64,000 nt of DNA from Planctomycetota bacterium (GTDB lineage Bacteria > Planctomycetota > UBA8742 > UBA2392), in the NCBI GenBank assembly GCA_019636215.1, contig JAHBXZ010000001.1, positions 381,694 to 445,693 of the forward strand. The letters run 5' to 3'. Under the pieces are notes generated by a model. It ran no database searches. It worked only from the letters and a program-made list of their open reading frames with translations, and had not been told where the DNA came from. Shown here piece by piece: positions 51,208 through 60,403 of the stretch. The translations under genes were made by a program, and so were the position numbers. The first letter of the stretch is position 1. The number at the start of each line of letters is the position of its first letter.

Positions 51208-52980
51208 CTACATGTTCGTGTAGACCGGGCCGCCGCCGCCTTCGGGCACGACCCAGTTAATGACCTGGTACGGGTCCTTGATGTCGCAGGTCTTGCAGTG
51301 CACGCAGTTGCTGGCGTTGATCTTCAGCACCAGGCCTGCGCTGGTGGCCTTGCCTTCGCCGTTGCGATCCAATTGCGGGCTGCCGCCCTTGCCTTCGTCC
51401 TTGGGAACCATTTCGTAGACGTTGGCGGGGCAGAAGTGCTGGCAGGGGTTGCCGAACTCCTGGGCACACTTGGTGACGCAGACATCGGGCTGGGTGACCT
51501 GCAGGTGGCAGGGCTGGTCTTCGTTGTGCGTGCTGCCGGAAAAGTACACGTCCTTGAGCTTGTCGAAGGTCAGCTTGTCGTCAAAGTTGCTTTTCGCGAC
51601 GGGCCTGGTGGTGCCGCCCTCGCCGGGCAGGCGCGCGTAGTCCTTGTAATCGGCGTGCACCGAAAGGCGCGAACTCAGGCCGCGGCCGCCGGTAACCATC
51701 GCCACGGCGGTGTTCAACATGCCGAAGGTTTCGCCGCGCTGGAAGCCCTGGCGGAAGTTGCGCACCGACCAGAGCTCCTGCTTGGCCCAGCTGGTCTCAA
51801 ACAGGTTCTGGTACTTGTGCAGGCGCTGGGCGCTGAAATCACCGTCGCGCAGGCATTCAAAGATCGTCTGGGCCGCCAGCATGCCGGACTTGATGGCTAG
51901 GTGAATGCCCTTGAGCCGCATGCTGTTGAGAAAGCCCGCCGTGTCGCCGACCAGCAGCACGCCGTCGGCGCTCAGCTTGGGCATGCTGAAATAGCCGCCG
52001 TCAGGGATGGTCTTGGCGCCGTAGTGCAGCAGTTCGCCGCCCTCAAGAATGCCCGCCAGCCACTTGTGCGTCTTCCACTTCTGGAACAGCGCGTGCGGGT
52101 CCAGCGTGGGGTCCTTGTAATCAAGCCCGATCACCCAGCCGATGCTGGCCACGCCGTCAGCCATACCATACACCCAGCCGCCGCCGAACACGCCCTTGGG
52201 CATGGGCCACTTCATGGTGTGGTACACGTCGCCGGGCTTCAGCTTCGCGCGGCCGGCCTCGCTGAGCTTCCAGACTTCCTTGACACCGATCTGGTACACC
52301 TGGTCGTTGCGGCCTTCATCGAGCTTCAGCTTGGGGATCAGGTGCTTGGCCAGGCTGCCGCGGGTGCCTTCGCCCAGCACGGTTACCTTTGCGACAAGGT
52401 CGGCACCGGGCATGAACTCGCCGTCCTTGACCTCGCGCCACTTGTTCACGCCCATGTCGCGCACGCGCACGCCGCGCACACGATCGCCTTCGTACAGCAC
52501 GTCGCTGCCCGGAAAGCCCGGAAAGATGTTCACGCCCGCGGCTTCGGCCTGCTGCGCCAGCCACTTGACCACCTTGTTGAGACTCACGACGTACTTGCCG
52601 GTGTTGTGCAGGCTGGCCGGCACAAAGGCCAGCTTCTTGATCGTGCCGTTGGGCTTGAACTTGACCATCGCGTCGCTGGCGACCGGGGCCTCAATCGGAA
52701 AGCCCTGTTCCTTCCAGTCGGGCAGCAGTTCATTGATGCCGCGGGGGTCCATGACCGCGCCCGACAACTGGTGGTGCCCGATCTCGGTGCCTTTCTCAAT
52801 GATGCTGACCTGCGGGGCCAGAGGATTGGCCGCGGTTTCGTTGTGCTTCTTGACCAGTTGCATCAGGTGAATCGCCAGCGACAGGTTGGCCGCGCCGGCG
52901 CCCACCAGCAGCACATCCTGCTCCATGGTCTCGCGCGGGACAGATTCGGGCTCGTAGGGTGTGCCGGTGCTGTCGCTCAT
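51208..52980 (-). CDS. Electron transfer flavoprotein:ubiquinone oxidoreductase
   Basis: A 590-residue ETF-QO that passes electrons from ETF (fatty/amino acid oxidation) to quinone. The FAD loop is LLVGAGAANLSLA near residue 25. A second conserved FAD region is GVLLVGDTAGFLNSM, and GIHLAIKSGMLAA follows. The 4Fe-4S cluster Cys are in CAQEFGNPCQHFC and, near the end, CVHCKTC. Length (about 590) is normal. ETF subunit genes are not in the window. The small membrane protein gene upstream is 78 bases away. Confidence 0.93.
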   Translation of the reverse strand: MSDSTGTPYEPESVPRETMEQDVLLVGAGAANLSLAIHLMQLVKKHNETAANPLAPQVSIIEKGTEIGHHQLSGAVMDPRGINELLPDWKEQGFPIEAPVASDAMVKFKPNGTIKKLAFVPASLHNTGKYVVSLNKVVKWLAQQAEAAGVNIFPGFPGSDVLYEGDRVRGVRVRDMGVNKWREVKDGEFMPGADLVAKVTVLGEGTRGSLAKHLIPKLKLDEGRNDQVYQIGVKEVWKLSEAGRAKLKPGDVYHTMKWPMPKGVFGGGWVYGMADGVASIGWVIGLDYKDPTLDPHALFQKWKTHKWLAGILEGGELLHYGAKTIPDGGYFSMPKLSADGVLLVGDTAGFLNSMRLKGIHLAIKSGMLAAQTIFECLRDGDFSAQRLHKYQNLFETSWAKQELWSVRNFRQGFQRGETFGMLNTAVAMVTGGRGLSSRLSVHADYKDYARLPGEGGTTRPVAKSNFDDKLTFDKLKDVYFSGSTHNEDQPCHLQVTQPDVCVTKCAQEFGNPCQHFCPANVYEMVPKDEGKGGSPQLDRNGEGKATSAGLVLKINASNCVHCKTCDIKDPYQVINWVVPEGGGGPVYTNM

Positions 52981-53058
52981 GGTGTCGTCTTAACGCCTCC
53001 CTGGCCGGATGTTATGCCGCCTGTCCGGTGCGCGGCAACGGTCTGTTTGCGCGCGCCC

Positions 53059-53265
53059 TCAGTCCGGGGAGGCCAGCAGGAAAAACAGGCCAATCACCGC
53101 GGCCGCCACGCCCAGCAGAACCTGCAAGGCTGTGACAAACAGCGCCAGACCCCTGGCCGGCTTGCGGCCTGCCACGGTGCCCCTCCAGTTGGCCCAGTAG
53201 CGCCAGGCGCCCAGAAAGCAGACGGCAGCCATGCCCAGGATCGCGCCGATCAGAACGCCGTGCAT
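53059..53265 (-). CDS. Small two-helix membrane protein
   Basis: A 68-residue protein. Two membrane helices are seen (VLIGAILGMAAVCFLGAW and FVTALQVLLGVAAAVIGLFFLL) with a basic loop (RGTVAGRKPARG). The only plausible start is the ATG at 53,265; the longer open frame reads through the hairpin at 53,299-53,324. It precedes ETF-QO in the same direction. Function unknown. Confidence 0.65.
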   Translation of the reverse strand: MHGVLIGAILGMAAVCFLGAWRYWANWRGTVAGRKPARGLALFVTALQVLLGVAAAVIGLFFLLASPD

Positions 53266-53298
53266 GGGGGCCAGCTTGCCATGGCGAAAAACGGAAGA

Positions 53299-53324
53299 CA
53301 GGGGCGCGCTGCACCGCGCCCCTG
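53299..53324 (-). terminator. Terminator after the first exported repeat-module protein
   Basis: CAGGGGCGCG-ctgcac-CGCGCCCCTG with 10-bp arms lies 19 bases after the stop of the gene at 53,343 (minus strand). The run of T on that strand is short. Confidence 0.65.
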
Positions 53325-53342
53325 TTGCCGCGACTGGCCGGG

Positions 53343-55985
53343 CTAAGCCCTGGCGCGACGCAGGCGGGTTGCCGCCAGCAGCGCCGCCAGCGCGGCCATC
53401 AACGCAGGCCAATGGCTGTTGCCATCACCGGTAGAGCAACCACCGTCGCTGCCGCCCTTTCCGCCGGGCCCCGACGGTGCAGAAAGCAGGCGGTTGACCT
53501 GCCAGCTGAAACCAGGAATCACAGCAAAGGCCGGCTGCGCCCGAACTTCATTGCCGCTGATACCTGCGAACTGCATGGTGAACGGGCCGGGCACGGTCTC
53601 GTTGTAGGGGATCAACCCTGCGCGAGCCACGATCAACAGGTTCCATGTTGTGGCAGCAGGCAGGTTTCCCATCGAGCCCGGCCCGAATCCGGTCCACGTT
53701 CCCATGCCGTACGACATGACGTCTGTTGGGTCCAGTTGCCCCAGCGGCCCCGAACCTTCGACCCAGATCTCGACCAGGGTGTTCGGGTCCACACCGCGCC
53801 CGCAGACACTGTTGCGCAGCGCAAAGTGAAAGATGGGCATCGCCCCGCCCGTCCCCCGTGCCGTGACGGAAGCAGTGCCCAGGATGTGCCGGTTCTGGTT
53901 GTGGATGGTGACCGGCCCCTGGTAGAAGAAACTGAAACTCACGTTCACGCCGTTGGCCCCGTTTCCGGTCGGCCGGATGGTCGGGCCAAGGAGCTGCTGC
54001 GCCAGAACGGTGGAAAAGCTGCCGGAGATGGCCGCGTAGGTCAGCCGGAAAAGCGGGCCGCCGCCCGCGCCAAGGTCTACCCCGACGTGGTAGGTCTCCC
54101 CGATGGACGAAAGGCTGATCGGCGTGGTGGGGGACAGCTGGAAGCTGCCGGCTCCCAGTGCCAGCGTGCAGGGCACTAGTGTGTCGCCGGCATCCAGACG
54201 GCCGGGGATGCTGCCATCATCAAGGTACAGCCTTGCGCTGGAAACCGCCGCCAGGCCGTTGCCGGAGTTGTCAGAAAATGCCAGCTGCGACACCGTTTGG
54301 GTACCTGCCAGCGCCCGCAGCGTGAACGAGATTGCCTGCACGTCGGTTGCGCCCGGCAACGCGACCCATTCCGTCAAATGGCTGTCAGCCGACGGCCAGA
54401 TCTGCACCACGCTGGTGGCCCCGTTGCAGATCGGGCGCGGGCGGGCTGCGGCCTGGAAGATGCCGTCGTTCTGTAAGTGAATCAGGATGATCTGGCCGAC
54501 GTTGCCCGTTGGCGCCGCCAGGTCAGCCACCACCAGGTAGCAGTCGCCGACCGGTGTCACGGGGATCGAAAGGCCTGTGATCACGTTGACGGAGGTCGGA
54601 GCGGCCACTGTGGCCAGCAGCACATCGGAGGCATCCAGCGCGCCGATGGTTCCCCTGTCCTGGTACAGCCTCATGTTGGCAAGGTCGGCGGCCGAGACCG
54701 CGCCAGCACTTGCCAGGTCAAATGTCAGTTCCGTAAGCGTTCGAGGCTGCTGGTTCTTGACCAGGCGCAAATCAAAGCTGCCCAGCACGATGTTGGTGGC
54801 TCCGGCCTGGCTGACCGGCAGGGTGTCTACCCCCTGGTCAAAGGACATGAACACCATGGGTGCCGGGCTGAAGTTCACCTGGTACTGCCTGAAGTCAGCG
54901 AGATTGGCAGTGGGGGAAAGGGCCTGGATGAGATGGAACGTCGTCTGGAAGTAGTTGCGCCCCAGGGTGGTGAAGCCAGCCAGTAGCAGGAAGTTGCGGG
55001 ACTGCCCGGCCGTGACACCGAGGCTCAGTCCGCTGAACACGGTGTTGACGTTCAGAACGGTCGTGGTGGCTATGACGGTCTCGCCGTTGTATTGGCCCAA
55101 GGGCGCCGTGTCTTCCACCAGCGAAAGCGTCACACTGTCGCCGTTGCTGAAGTAGGAAGCATGCTGGAACTCCAGGTCCGTGACTGTGCCGCCGCTTCCG
55201 ACTGCGTGCATGCCAAAGCTAAGCACAGGCACGTTGGCGGCGGGGGCCACGACGTTGATCGCGGGCAGGACCAGCCCTTGGTCCATCACAACCGCGTTGC
55301 CAAGCATGCCGGCATAGGCCAGCGTTACGCGGGTGTTTGCCAGTGGCCGGGCGGACTGAAGTGTGGTCACGCTGCCAAAGCCGGCAAACGAAGTTGTACC
55401 GTCCACGTTGACAATGCCGGAGCAGAACGAAGGAGACTCGGCAAGGCCAAGCGGGTTGTTCTCAGGCCCGTAATGAAACTCAATGTTGCCGTTGCTGTGC
55501 AGGTGACACTGGAAGTTCAGAAAAAGCGTGCGCGAACCGGTGAAGAACGACACGTCCTGCCACTGGAGGACAACGCGACCGGTTTCGCTGTAGGCTTTGA
55601 CGGAGCGCGCGGCGTCCTGCGGATATCCCATCAAGTCGGTGCCGATCACAAACATCGAGTTGTGGACCGCCATGTTGCTTGTTGGCGCCGTCAGGTCCGC
55701 GGCCGAAAAGCTCGTGGCGTTACCCGAACGAAACGTCACTCGCCCATTGGTGCTGATGTAGCACCAGTCATAGGTGCGGTCGAAGTACGAAAACGTGAAC
55801 GGCAGCGGCACGACAAAGTAGGTGTCGTCAAAGGAAACAGGCAACTGCGGCTGGACCAGGCTCATGCCCGGCCCGGTGCGTGGAACATAGGCGGCGTTTG
55901 TTTCGGTGCGCGTGTATTGGGCACTGGCGGCGGCCGCACACACGGCCGACATCAGCGCGACGGAAAGCAATGGCATCATTCTCAT
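53343..55985 (-). CDS. Exported protein of about 880 residues with nidogen-like domain and Cys tail, module 1
   Basis: An 880-residue exported protein. Signal peptide (MRMMPLLSVALMSAVCAAAASA), then QYTRTETNAAY, a domain similar to nidogen/outer beta-barrel regions (LPFTFSYFDRTYDW, NGRVTFRSG, LFLNFQCHLHSNGNIEFHYG), then a series of beta-sandwich domains. The tail is GGKGGSDGGCSTG, a hydrophobic helix and RLRRARA. It is paralogous to the product at 57,636 over its full length. It is divergent from an HTH-TPR regulator (130 bases between starts). A surface or matrix role is inferred. Confidence 0.82.
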   Translation of the reverse strand: MRMMPLLSVALMSAVCAAAASAQYTRTETNAAYVPRTGPGMSLVQPQLPVSFDDTYFVVPLPFTFSYFDRTYDWCYISTNGRVTFRSGNATSFSAADLTAPTSNMAVHNSMFVIGTDLMGYPQDAARSVKAYSETGRVVLQWQDVSFFTGSRTLFLNFQCHLHSNGNIEFHYGPENNPLGLAESPSFCSGIVNVDGTTSFAGFGSVTTLQSARPLANTRVTLAYAGMLGNAVVMDQGLVLPAINVVAPAANVPVLSFGMHAVGSGGTVTDLEFQHASYFSNGDSVTLSLVEDTAPLGQYNGETVIATTTVLNVNTVFSGLSLGVTAGQSRNFLLLAGFTTLGRNYFQTTFHLIQALSPTANLADFRQYQVNFSPAPMVFMSFDQGVDTLPVSQAGATNIVLGSFDLRLVKNQQPRTLTELTFDLASAGAVSAADLANMRLYQDRGTIGALDASDVLLATVAAPTSVNVITGLSIPVTPVGDCYLVVADLAAPTGNVGQIILIHLQNDGIFQAAARPRPICNGATSVVQIWPSADSHLTEWVALPGATDVQAISFTLRALAGTQTVSQLAFSDNSGNGLAAVSSARLYLDDGSIPGRLDAGDTLVPCTLALGAGSFQLSPTTPISLSSIGETYHVGVDLGAGGGPLFRLTYAAISGSFSTVLAQQLLGPTIRPTGNGANGVNVSFSFFYQGPVTIHNQNRHILGTASVTARGTGGAMPIFHFALRNSVCGRGVDPNTLVEIWVEGSGPLGQLDPTDVMSYGMGTWTGFGPGSMGNLPAATTWNLLIVARAGLIPYNETVPGPFTMQFAGISGNEVRAQPAFAVIPGFSWQVNRLLSAPSGPGGKGGSDGGCSTGDGNSHWPALMAALAALLAATRLRRARA

Positions 55986-56019
55986 GGTTAGTCCTCGTGC
56001 AGGAGCGACCGGTTCAGCC

Positions 56020-56078
56020 TATCCCGTTCAGTGGTGCGCTGAGACATACTGCTTGCACATTCTACTCCCAAACAGGAG
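56020..56078. promoter_or_regulatory. Operator-like motifs in the divergent region of module 1
   Basis: TATCCCGTT at 56,020-56,028 and CTCCCAAACAGGAG at 56,065-56,078 (reverse strand CTCCTGTTTGGGAG) are the counterparts of motifs in the second module's divergent region at 60,313 and 60,352. Spacing is about 45 bases in both. Binding by the divergent HTH-TPR regulators is inferred. Confidence 0.5.
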
Positions 56079-56115
56079 CATGTACCCGGTGCCGCGTTTC
56101 CGGAGGGAATCAGCC

Positions 56116-57582
56116 ATGCAGAACGGGAGTGAAGTTGAGGCCGCCGTGCGCGATCGCCTTTTGGAAGTTGCCCGCCGCTATCCCCAGGCCGAGATCGCGC
56201 GTCGCACGGGCTGGCCCACTTCCAGCGTCAGCCGCTACCTGGACGGCAATCGCATCCCGGTAAGCTTCGTGGCCAAAGTGGCCCATGAGTTCGGTGCCAA
56301 CCCAACATGGCTGCTTTCCGGCGAAGGCGCGCCCTGGCTGGCCGACGCGGCCACCGAGGAGTCATCCCTGGGCAAGGGCCTGCTGGAACTGGTGCAGTCC
56401 ATGGAGCAGATCAGCCGCCTGAAACTGGGTGCGCTGGCCGGCCGCAGCCACGCCCGCGCCCTGCGCGACCTGAACGATGCGCTGGCGTCCTATGAGCGCG
56501 TGCGCGAACGCCTGGCAGGCCAGAGCCGCGAGACCTATGCCCGTATCCTCAAGGAGTGGGACTCCGCACAGGCCGTGCGCGACATGCCTTCCATGCTGCG
56601 GCTTGCCAAAGCCGCCGACCAGGTGGCCAGGCTCTGCCCGGACCCCGAGCTGAACCGCAGGCACGAGTTCACACGCACGGCCCAGGAGGCCGTGCTGGGC
56701 AACGTCGAGCGCGCGCTGTCGCTGCGGCGCAGGTCGCTGCTGCTGTCCATTGCCGAATCAGGCGAACTGGATGCCCGCGCCCTGCACGAGGCTTTCGGCG
56801 TGGTGATCACACTGAACGACCTGGGGCGCACCCAAGAGGCCGTACGCTTTGCCGAGGCGATGTTGAAACTTGCGCCGAACGCGCGCTCCATGCGCGGTTA
56901 CGCGGCATGCGAAGGAACCTACGGCTGGATGCTGATCCAGTCCGGCCGCGTGTCGCGCGGCATTGCGGTGTGCGCCCGCGCCATGGCCAGCCCGATGCCG
57001 GACTGGCTGGCCGACAACATGCGCATGGCCCTGGCCACGGGCATGTTCCTTGCCGGCAGCGCAAGCCTGCAGGGCGCAGCCGCCATGCAGCGCCCGGCGG
57101 CATTCAATTACGCGCGCGTGCTGTTTCTTTCCTCGTGGTGCATGGACCAGGCCGAGCTGGCCGGCGTGATGAAGGCTTACGAAAAACAAACCCGCAAAGG
57201 CGGCGCAGTGCCCGCCGTGCGCATTGCCCGCGCGCAGCTGCTTGCCCTGCAGGGCAGGCACGACGCCGCGCTTGAACTGTGGAACGAGGCCGAAAACGAC
57301 CGGCAGGCCCGCGAAAAGCACGCCGTGGGGCTGGACTTCGTGCTGCACACCATGCGCACACAGCTGCTGCGCATGGCGGGCCGGCAAGGCCCTGCCGTCC
57401 GGGCCTTGCAGCAGGCCGAGGCCGCGCGCAAAGCCGTTGCGCCCGGCGTCATGCTGGAGATCAACTGGCAGCGCGTGCACTGGCGCAACGTGCGGGCGCT
57501 GTCCAAGGATCGCAAGCAACTGGCGCGGGTAGAAAAATTCGCCCGCTGGTGCCGGCGCAACGGCATCCATTTCGCGGCCTGA
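56116..57582 (+). CDS. HTH-TPR transcriptional regulator, module 1
   Basis: A 488-residue regulator. The N-terminus holds an XRE-like helix-turn-helix (AEIARRTGWPTSSVSRYLDG, about 22-41) and NPTWLLSGEGAPWL, typical of phage-repressor-like domains. The remaining about 380 residues are helical repeats like TPR (LCPDPELNRRHEF, ALQGRHDAALELWNEAE). GGAGGG precedes ATG at 56,116. It is divergent from the exported protein gene. The last about 70 residues are nearly identical in DNA to the paralogue at 60,404. Confidence 0.82.
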   Translation: MQNGSEVEAAVRDRLLEVARRYPQAEIARRTGWPTSSVSRYLDGNRIPVSFVAKVAHEFGANPTWLLSGEGAPWLADAATEESSLGKGLLELVQSMEQISRLKLGALAGRSHARALRDLNDALASYERVRERLAGQSRETYARILKEWDSAQAVRDMPSMLRLAKAADQVARLCPDPELNRRHEFTRTAQEAVLGNVERALSLRRRSLLLSIAESGELDARALHEAFGVVITLNDLGRTQEAVRFAEAMLKLAPNARSMRGYAACEGTYGWMLIQSGRVSRGIAVCARAMASPMPDWLADNMRMALATGMFLAGSASLQGAAAMQRPAAFNYARVLFLSSWCMDQAELAGVMKAYEKQTRKGGAVPAVRIARAQLLALQGRHDAALELWNEAENDRQAREKHAVGLDFVLHTMRTQLLRMAGRQGPAVRALQQAEAARKAVAPGVMLEINWQRVHWRNVRALSKDRKQLARVEKFARWCRRNGIHFAA

Positions 57583-57590
57583 AGGGCGAT

Positions 57591-57619
57591 ACGGGGGCGG
57601 ATCGCTCAACCGCCCCCGT
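57591..57619. terminator. Hairpin between the two modules
   Basis: ACGGGGGCGG-atcgctcaa-CCGCCCCCGT with 10-bp arms lies between the regulator's stop and the convergent exported gene's stop. Confidence 0.65.
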
Positions 57620-57635
57620 TCCTGCGGCCCGCGCT

Positions 57636-60275
57636 TCACGGTATTGCGCGGCGCAGGCGTGACGCGACTGCCAGCGCGGCCAGGCCTGCCATCAGGCCAA
57701 GCCAGTTGGCAGACCCCTGGCCGGTGCTGCAGCCGCCGTCATCGTCACTGCCGCCGCCACCGTGTGGAGTGGCAGTTCCATGGGAGATGGTGGTGATGGG
57801 GGGCAGATACGGCTGTGTTCCGGTCGGCATCCATGCGGTATCTGTGCCGCCGCCAAAGCCCCGAAACTCAAACTGAAAAGGGCCGCGAACCAGCGGTGCT
57901 TCCGATGCGAGGAAACGTGCCACGATCAGGAAGTTGCGCGTTTGACCCGCGGGCACCAGCATGGTGTTGCCGTATTCCACGTACACGCCATCGTTGGGGC
58001 TAGAGAAGCCATAGCACTGTATGTCGCTGGCATCCAACTGGCCTGTGGGGCCCGCACCCTCAAGCCATGCCTCGAAAATGATGTGCGAGTGGGCTCCCCG
58101 TCCGCAGGGGGTATCCAGCAGCCCAAAACTCAGGTACGGGGCCGACCCGCCACTGCCGCGTGGGGTGAGGGACATGACTGCCACGGGCACATGATTGTCG
58201 GTGTACAGCGGCAGCACGGTGTTCAGCATGGTCAAGGACAGGTCCACACCATTGGCGCTACCGGCACGGTGAGTGAGATACGTGCCGTAGGCTGCGCCAA
58301 CAGCATTCATGAACGTCGAAGCGACGTTGCCGCCGGCAAGATCAAAACGCATGTCTGCGGTGGCGTTGGACGCAATGTCCACCATGACCAGCAGCCGCGT
58401 GGGCACCGACGTGATGGACAGCGGGGTTGTGAGTACCAGGTTGAAGTTGCCTGCATTCAGCGTGGCTGTGACGGGCACCAGGGTGTCGCCCGCATCAAGT
58501 CGGCCGGGCACGGTGCCAGCGTCAAGGTACAGGCGGGCATCGCTCAAGTGGCTTACGCTGAAGAGCGCCTCCTGGAAGGTCAGACTGGAAACGGTGCCGG
58601 CGCCGGAAGCCGCGTACAGCTCGAGCTGGCTGGCGATGACCCCGGTTTCCGACAGCGCGGCTGTCAGCGTGGAGAGCCTGTTCTGGGCGATCTGGCGAAT
58701 GACAAGGCAGGACGAAGTGCCCGACACGATGACCGGGTCACCAGCGGACATGCCCCAGGGCGCAGGTGCGCCGACCGGTGGCGTAGTGGGGGACACCTGC
58801 ACGGTGCCGGCACCCGCAAACGCAGCGCTGATGTCTATTGTCAGCAGGTACGCCTTTCCCTGAACGCTGGAGGACTCTGTAAAGCCCGACATCGAGAAGG
58901 TTGACGCGGCAGTACCACTGGCCAGCAGCACGTCTGCGGCATCCCACTCGCCCGCCACACCGGCGTCTTGCCACAGTTGCACGTTGGTGATGTCGGCAAG
59001 GGTGATGCCCGACAGGTTGAGGTTGAACTCCAGGCGGCTGAAGCTGAACGCCGGGGACTTCGTGTCCTGGACCACACTGAACGACATGATCCGCTGCCGG
59101 GTGGAACCGGCTGTGGCGGCCGGCCGCGTGGGCACGGGGTCGCCCGGCAATACATAGGCCATGCCGATTTCGACAAAGCGAACCGTGTTGGAGACCGCAT
59201 CGCCGGTTACGGTTGCGGGCATCGCCGCCACACAAGCGCATGCGCCCAACGGCGCGCCCACGATTGTGGTAGAACTGGCAACCAGCAAGAGATTCATGGA
59301 TTGGCCTGCCGTGAGTGCCAAGGACAGGCTGCTGACTGTCGTCAGGCTGTTGGCAGTCATCGGCGTACCCAGGAAGGCCTCTCCTTCATATTCGCCGATC
59401 ACTCCTTGGTCGCCGGTCAGGCTCAGTGAAACGCTGCAGCCAAGGGACTGAAAGTCGGGGTGGCTGAACGTCAGCGATGTGACCGTGGTTCCCGTGCCCG
59501 AGGCCACAAGGCGGAACGACAGCAACGTTACCGCAAACGCGGCGCCAACCACAATTCGCGGCTGGGGCATCGGGTTCTGGTTGATCGTTACGGTGTTGGT
59601 GGCAGCGGCCGTCAATGTCAGTGTCACAATCGTGCCGGCGGCAGGTCGCGCTGTCTGCTGGGCGGTGCTGTTGCCGAAGCCCAGCGCGGTCGCCGTGCCG
59701 TCCAGGTTCACGGCCCCCGAAACATAGTTAAAGGCATAGGTGTAGCCCGGGGCGCTGACTTCCGGCCCGTAGTGCATTTCCATGTTTCCGTTCATCAGCA
59801 GGTGAAGCTGGAAGTTCAGGTGTTGAACCATCGAGCCCCCCAGTTTGGCGACATCACGCCACTGAAGCACCACACGGTCCGACTCCGCATAGGCCTGCAG
59901 CGTCTGGCTGATGTTGCCTTCGCGACCGAACAGGTCTGCGCCAACTAGGAACACAGTGTTGCGATGGGAAGGCGATACCACCGTGTTGAGGTTCGCCGGA
60001 ATGCTGAATGCCGTCGCGCCCCCGAGTTTGAATGTGACGCGCCCGTTGAGGCCCATCCACACCGTGGTATAGGCGCGGTCGAAGTATTGAAACGAGAACG
60101 GCAGTGCAACCGGCATGGCGTTGTCGTCCCAGTTGCCGTCTGACAGCTGCCGGCATGCAATGCCGGTACCAGTGCGTTGGGTATAGGTGCCGGTGGTCTG
60201 GGTGCGGGTGTACTGCGCGTTCAGCGCGCCTGCCGCCAGTACCGGCAGCAGGCAAAGCCAGGCGATGCGAAACAT
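57636..60275 (-). CDS. Exported protein of about 880 residues with nidogen-like domain and Cys tail, module 2
   Basis: An 879-residue exported protein paralogous to the product at 53,343. Signal peptide (MFRIAWLCLLPVLAAGALNA), QYTRTQTTGTY, ALPFSFQYFDRAYT, NGRVTFKLGG and LNFQLHLLMNGNMEMHYGPE match. The tail is GGGGSDDDGGCSTG, helix and RLRRAIP. The roughly 200 bases before it in the long frame hold operator motifs and belong to the divergent promoter, so ATG at 60,275 is used. The protein probably faces the same surface as its paralogue. Function unknown. Confidence 0.82.
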   Translation of the reverse strand: MFRIAWLCLLPVLAAGALNAQYTRTQTTGTYTQRTGTGIACRQLSDGNWDDNAMPVALPFSFQYFDRAYTTVWMGLNGRVTFKLGGATAFSIPANLNTVVSPSHRNTVFLVGADLFGREGNISQTLQAYAESDRVVLQWRDVAKLGGSMVQHLNFQLHLLMNGNMEMHYGPEVSAPGYTYAFNYVSGAVNLDGTATALGFGNSTAQQTARPAAGTIVTLTLTAAATNTVTINQNPMPQPRIVVGAAFAVTLLSFRLVASGTGTTVTSLTFSHPDFQSLGCSVSLSLTGDQGVIGEYEGEAFLGTPMTANSLTTVSSLSLALTAGQSMNLLLVASSTTIVGAPLGACACVAAMPATVTGDAVSNTVRFVEIGMAYVLPGDPVPTRPAATAGSTRQRIMSFSVVQDTKSPAFSFSRLEFNLNLSGITLADITNVQLWQDAGVAGEWDAADVLLASGTAASTFSMSGFTESSSVQGKAYLLTIDISAAFAGAGTVQVSPTTPPVGAPAPWGMSAGDPVIVSGTSSCLVIRQIAQNRLSTLTAALSETGVIASQLELYAASGAGTVSSLTFQEALFSVSHLSDARLYLDAGTVPGRLDAGDTLVPVTATLNAGNFNLVLTTPLSITSVPTRLLVMVDIASNATADMRFDLAGGNVASTFMNAVGAAYGTYLTHRAGSANGVDLSLTMLNTVLPLYTDNHVPVAVMSLTPRGSGGSAPYLSFGLLDTPCGRGAHSHIIFEAWLEGAGPTGQLDASDIQCYGFSSPNDGVYVEYGNTMLVPAGQTRNFLIVARFLASEAPLVRGPFQFEFRGFGGGTDTAWMPTGTQPYLPPITTISHGTATPHGGGGSDDDGGCSTGQGSANWLGLMAGLAALAVASRLRRAIP

Positions 60276-60312
60276 GTGGGTCTCCGTGAAAGAAATGAGC
60301 GCGCGGACACCA

Positions 60313-60377
60313 TATCCCGTTTGGCACGTCAACCTGATACAACTTCGTAAAGCCGACTTCCCGTTTGGGAAGTCGGC
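60313..60377. promoter_or_regulatory. Operator-like motifs in the divergent region of module 2
   Basis: The palindrome GCCGACTTCCC-gttt-GGGAAGTCGGC lies at 60,352-60,377. A related TATCCCGTTTGG lies at 60,313-60,324. The same pair in module 1 shares the core CCYGTTTGGGA. The perfect palindrome could bind a dimer and shut off either or both divergent genes. Confidence 0.6.
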
Positions 60378-60403
60378 CTGCAGGATTGCTGATCGGGAAG
60401 CCC

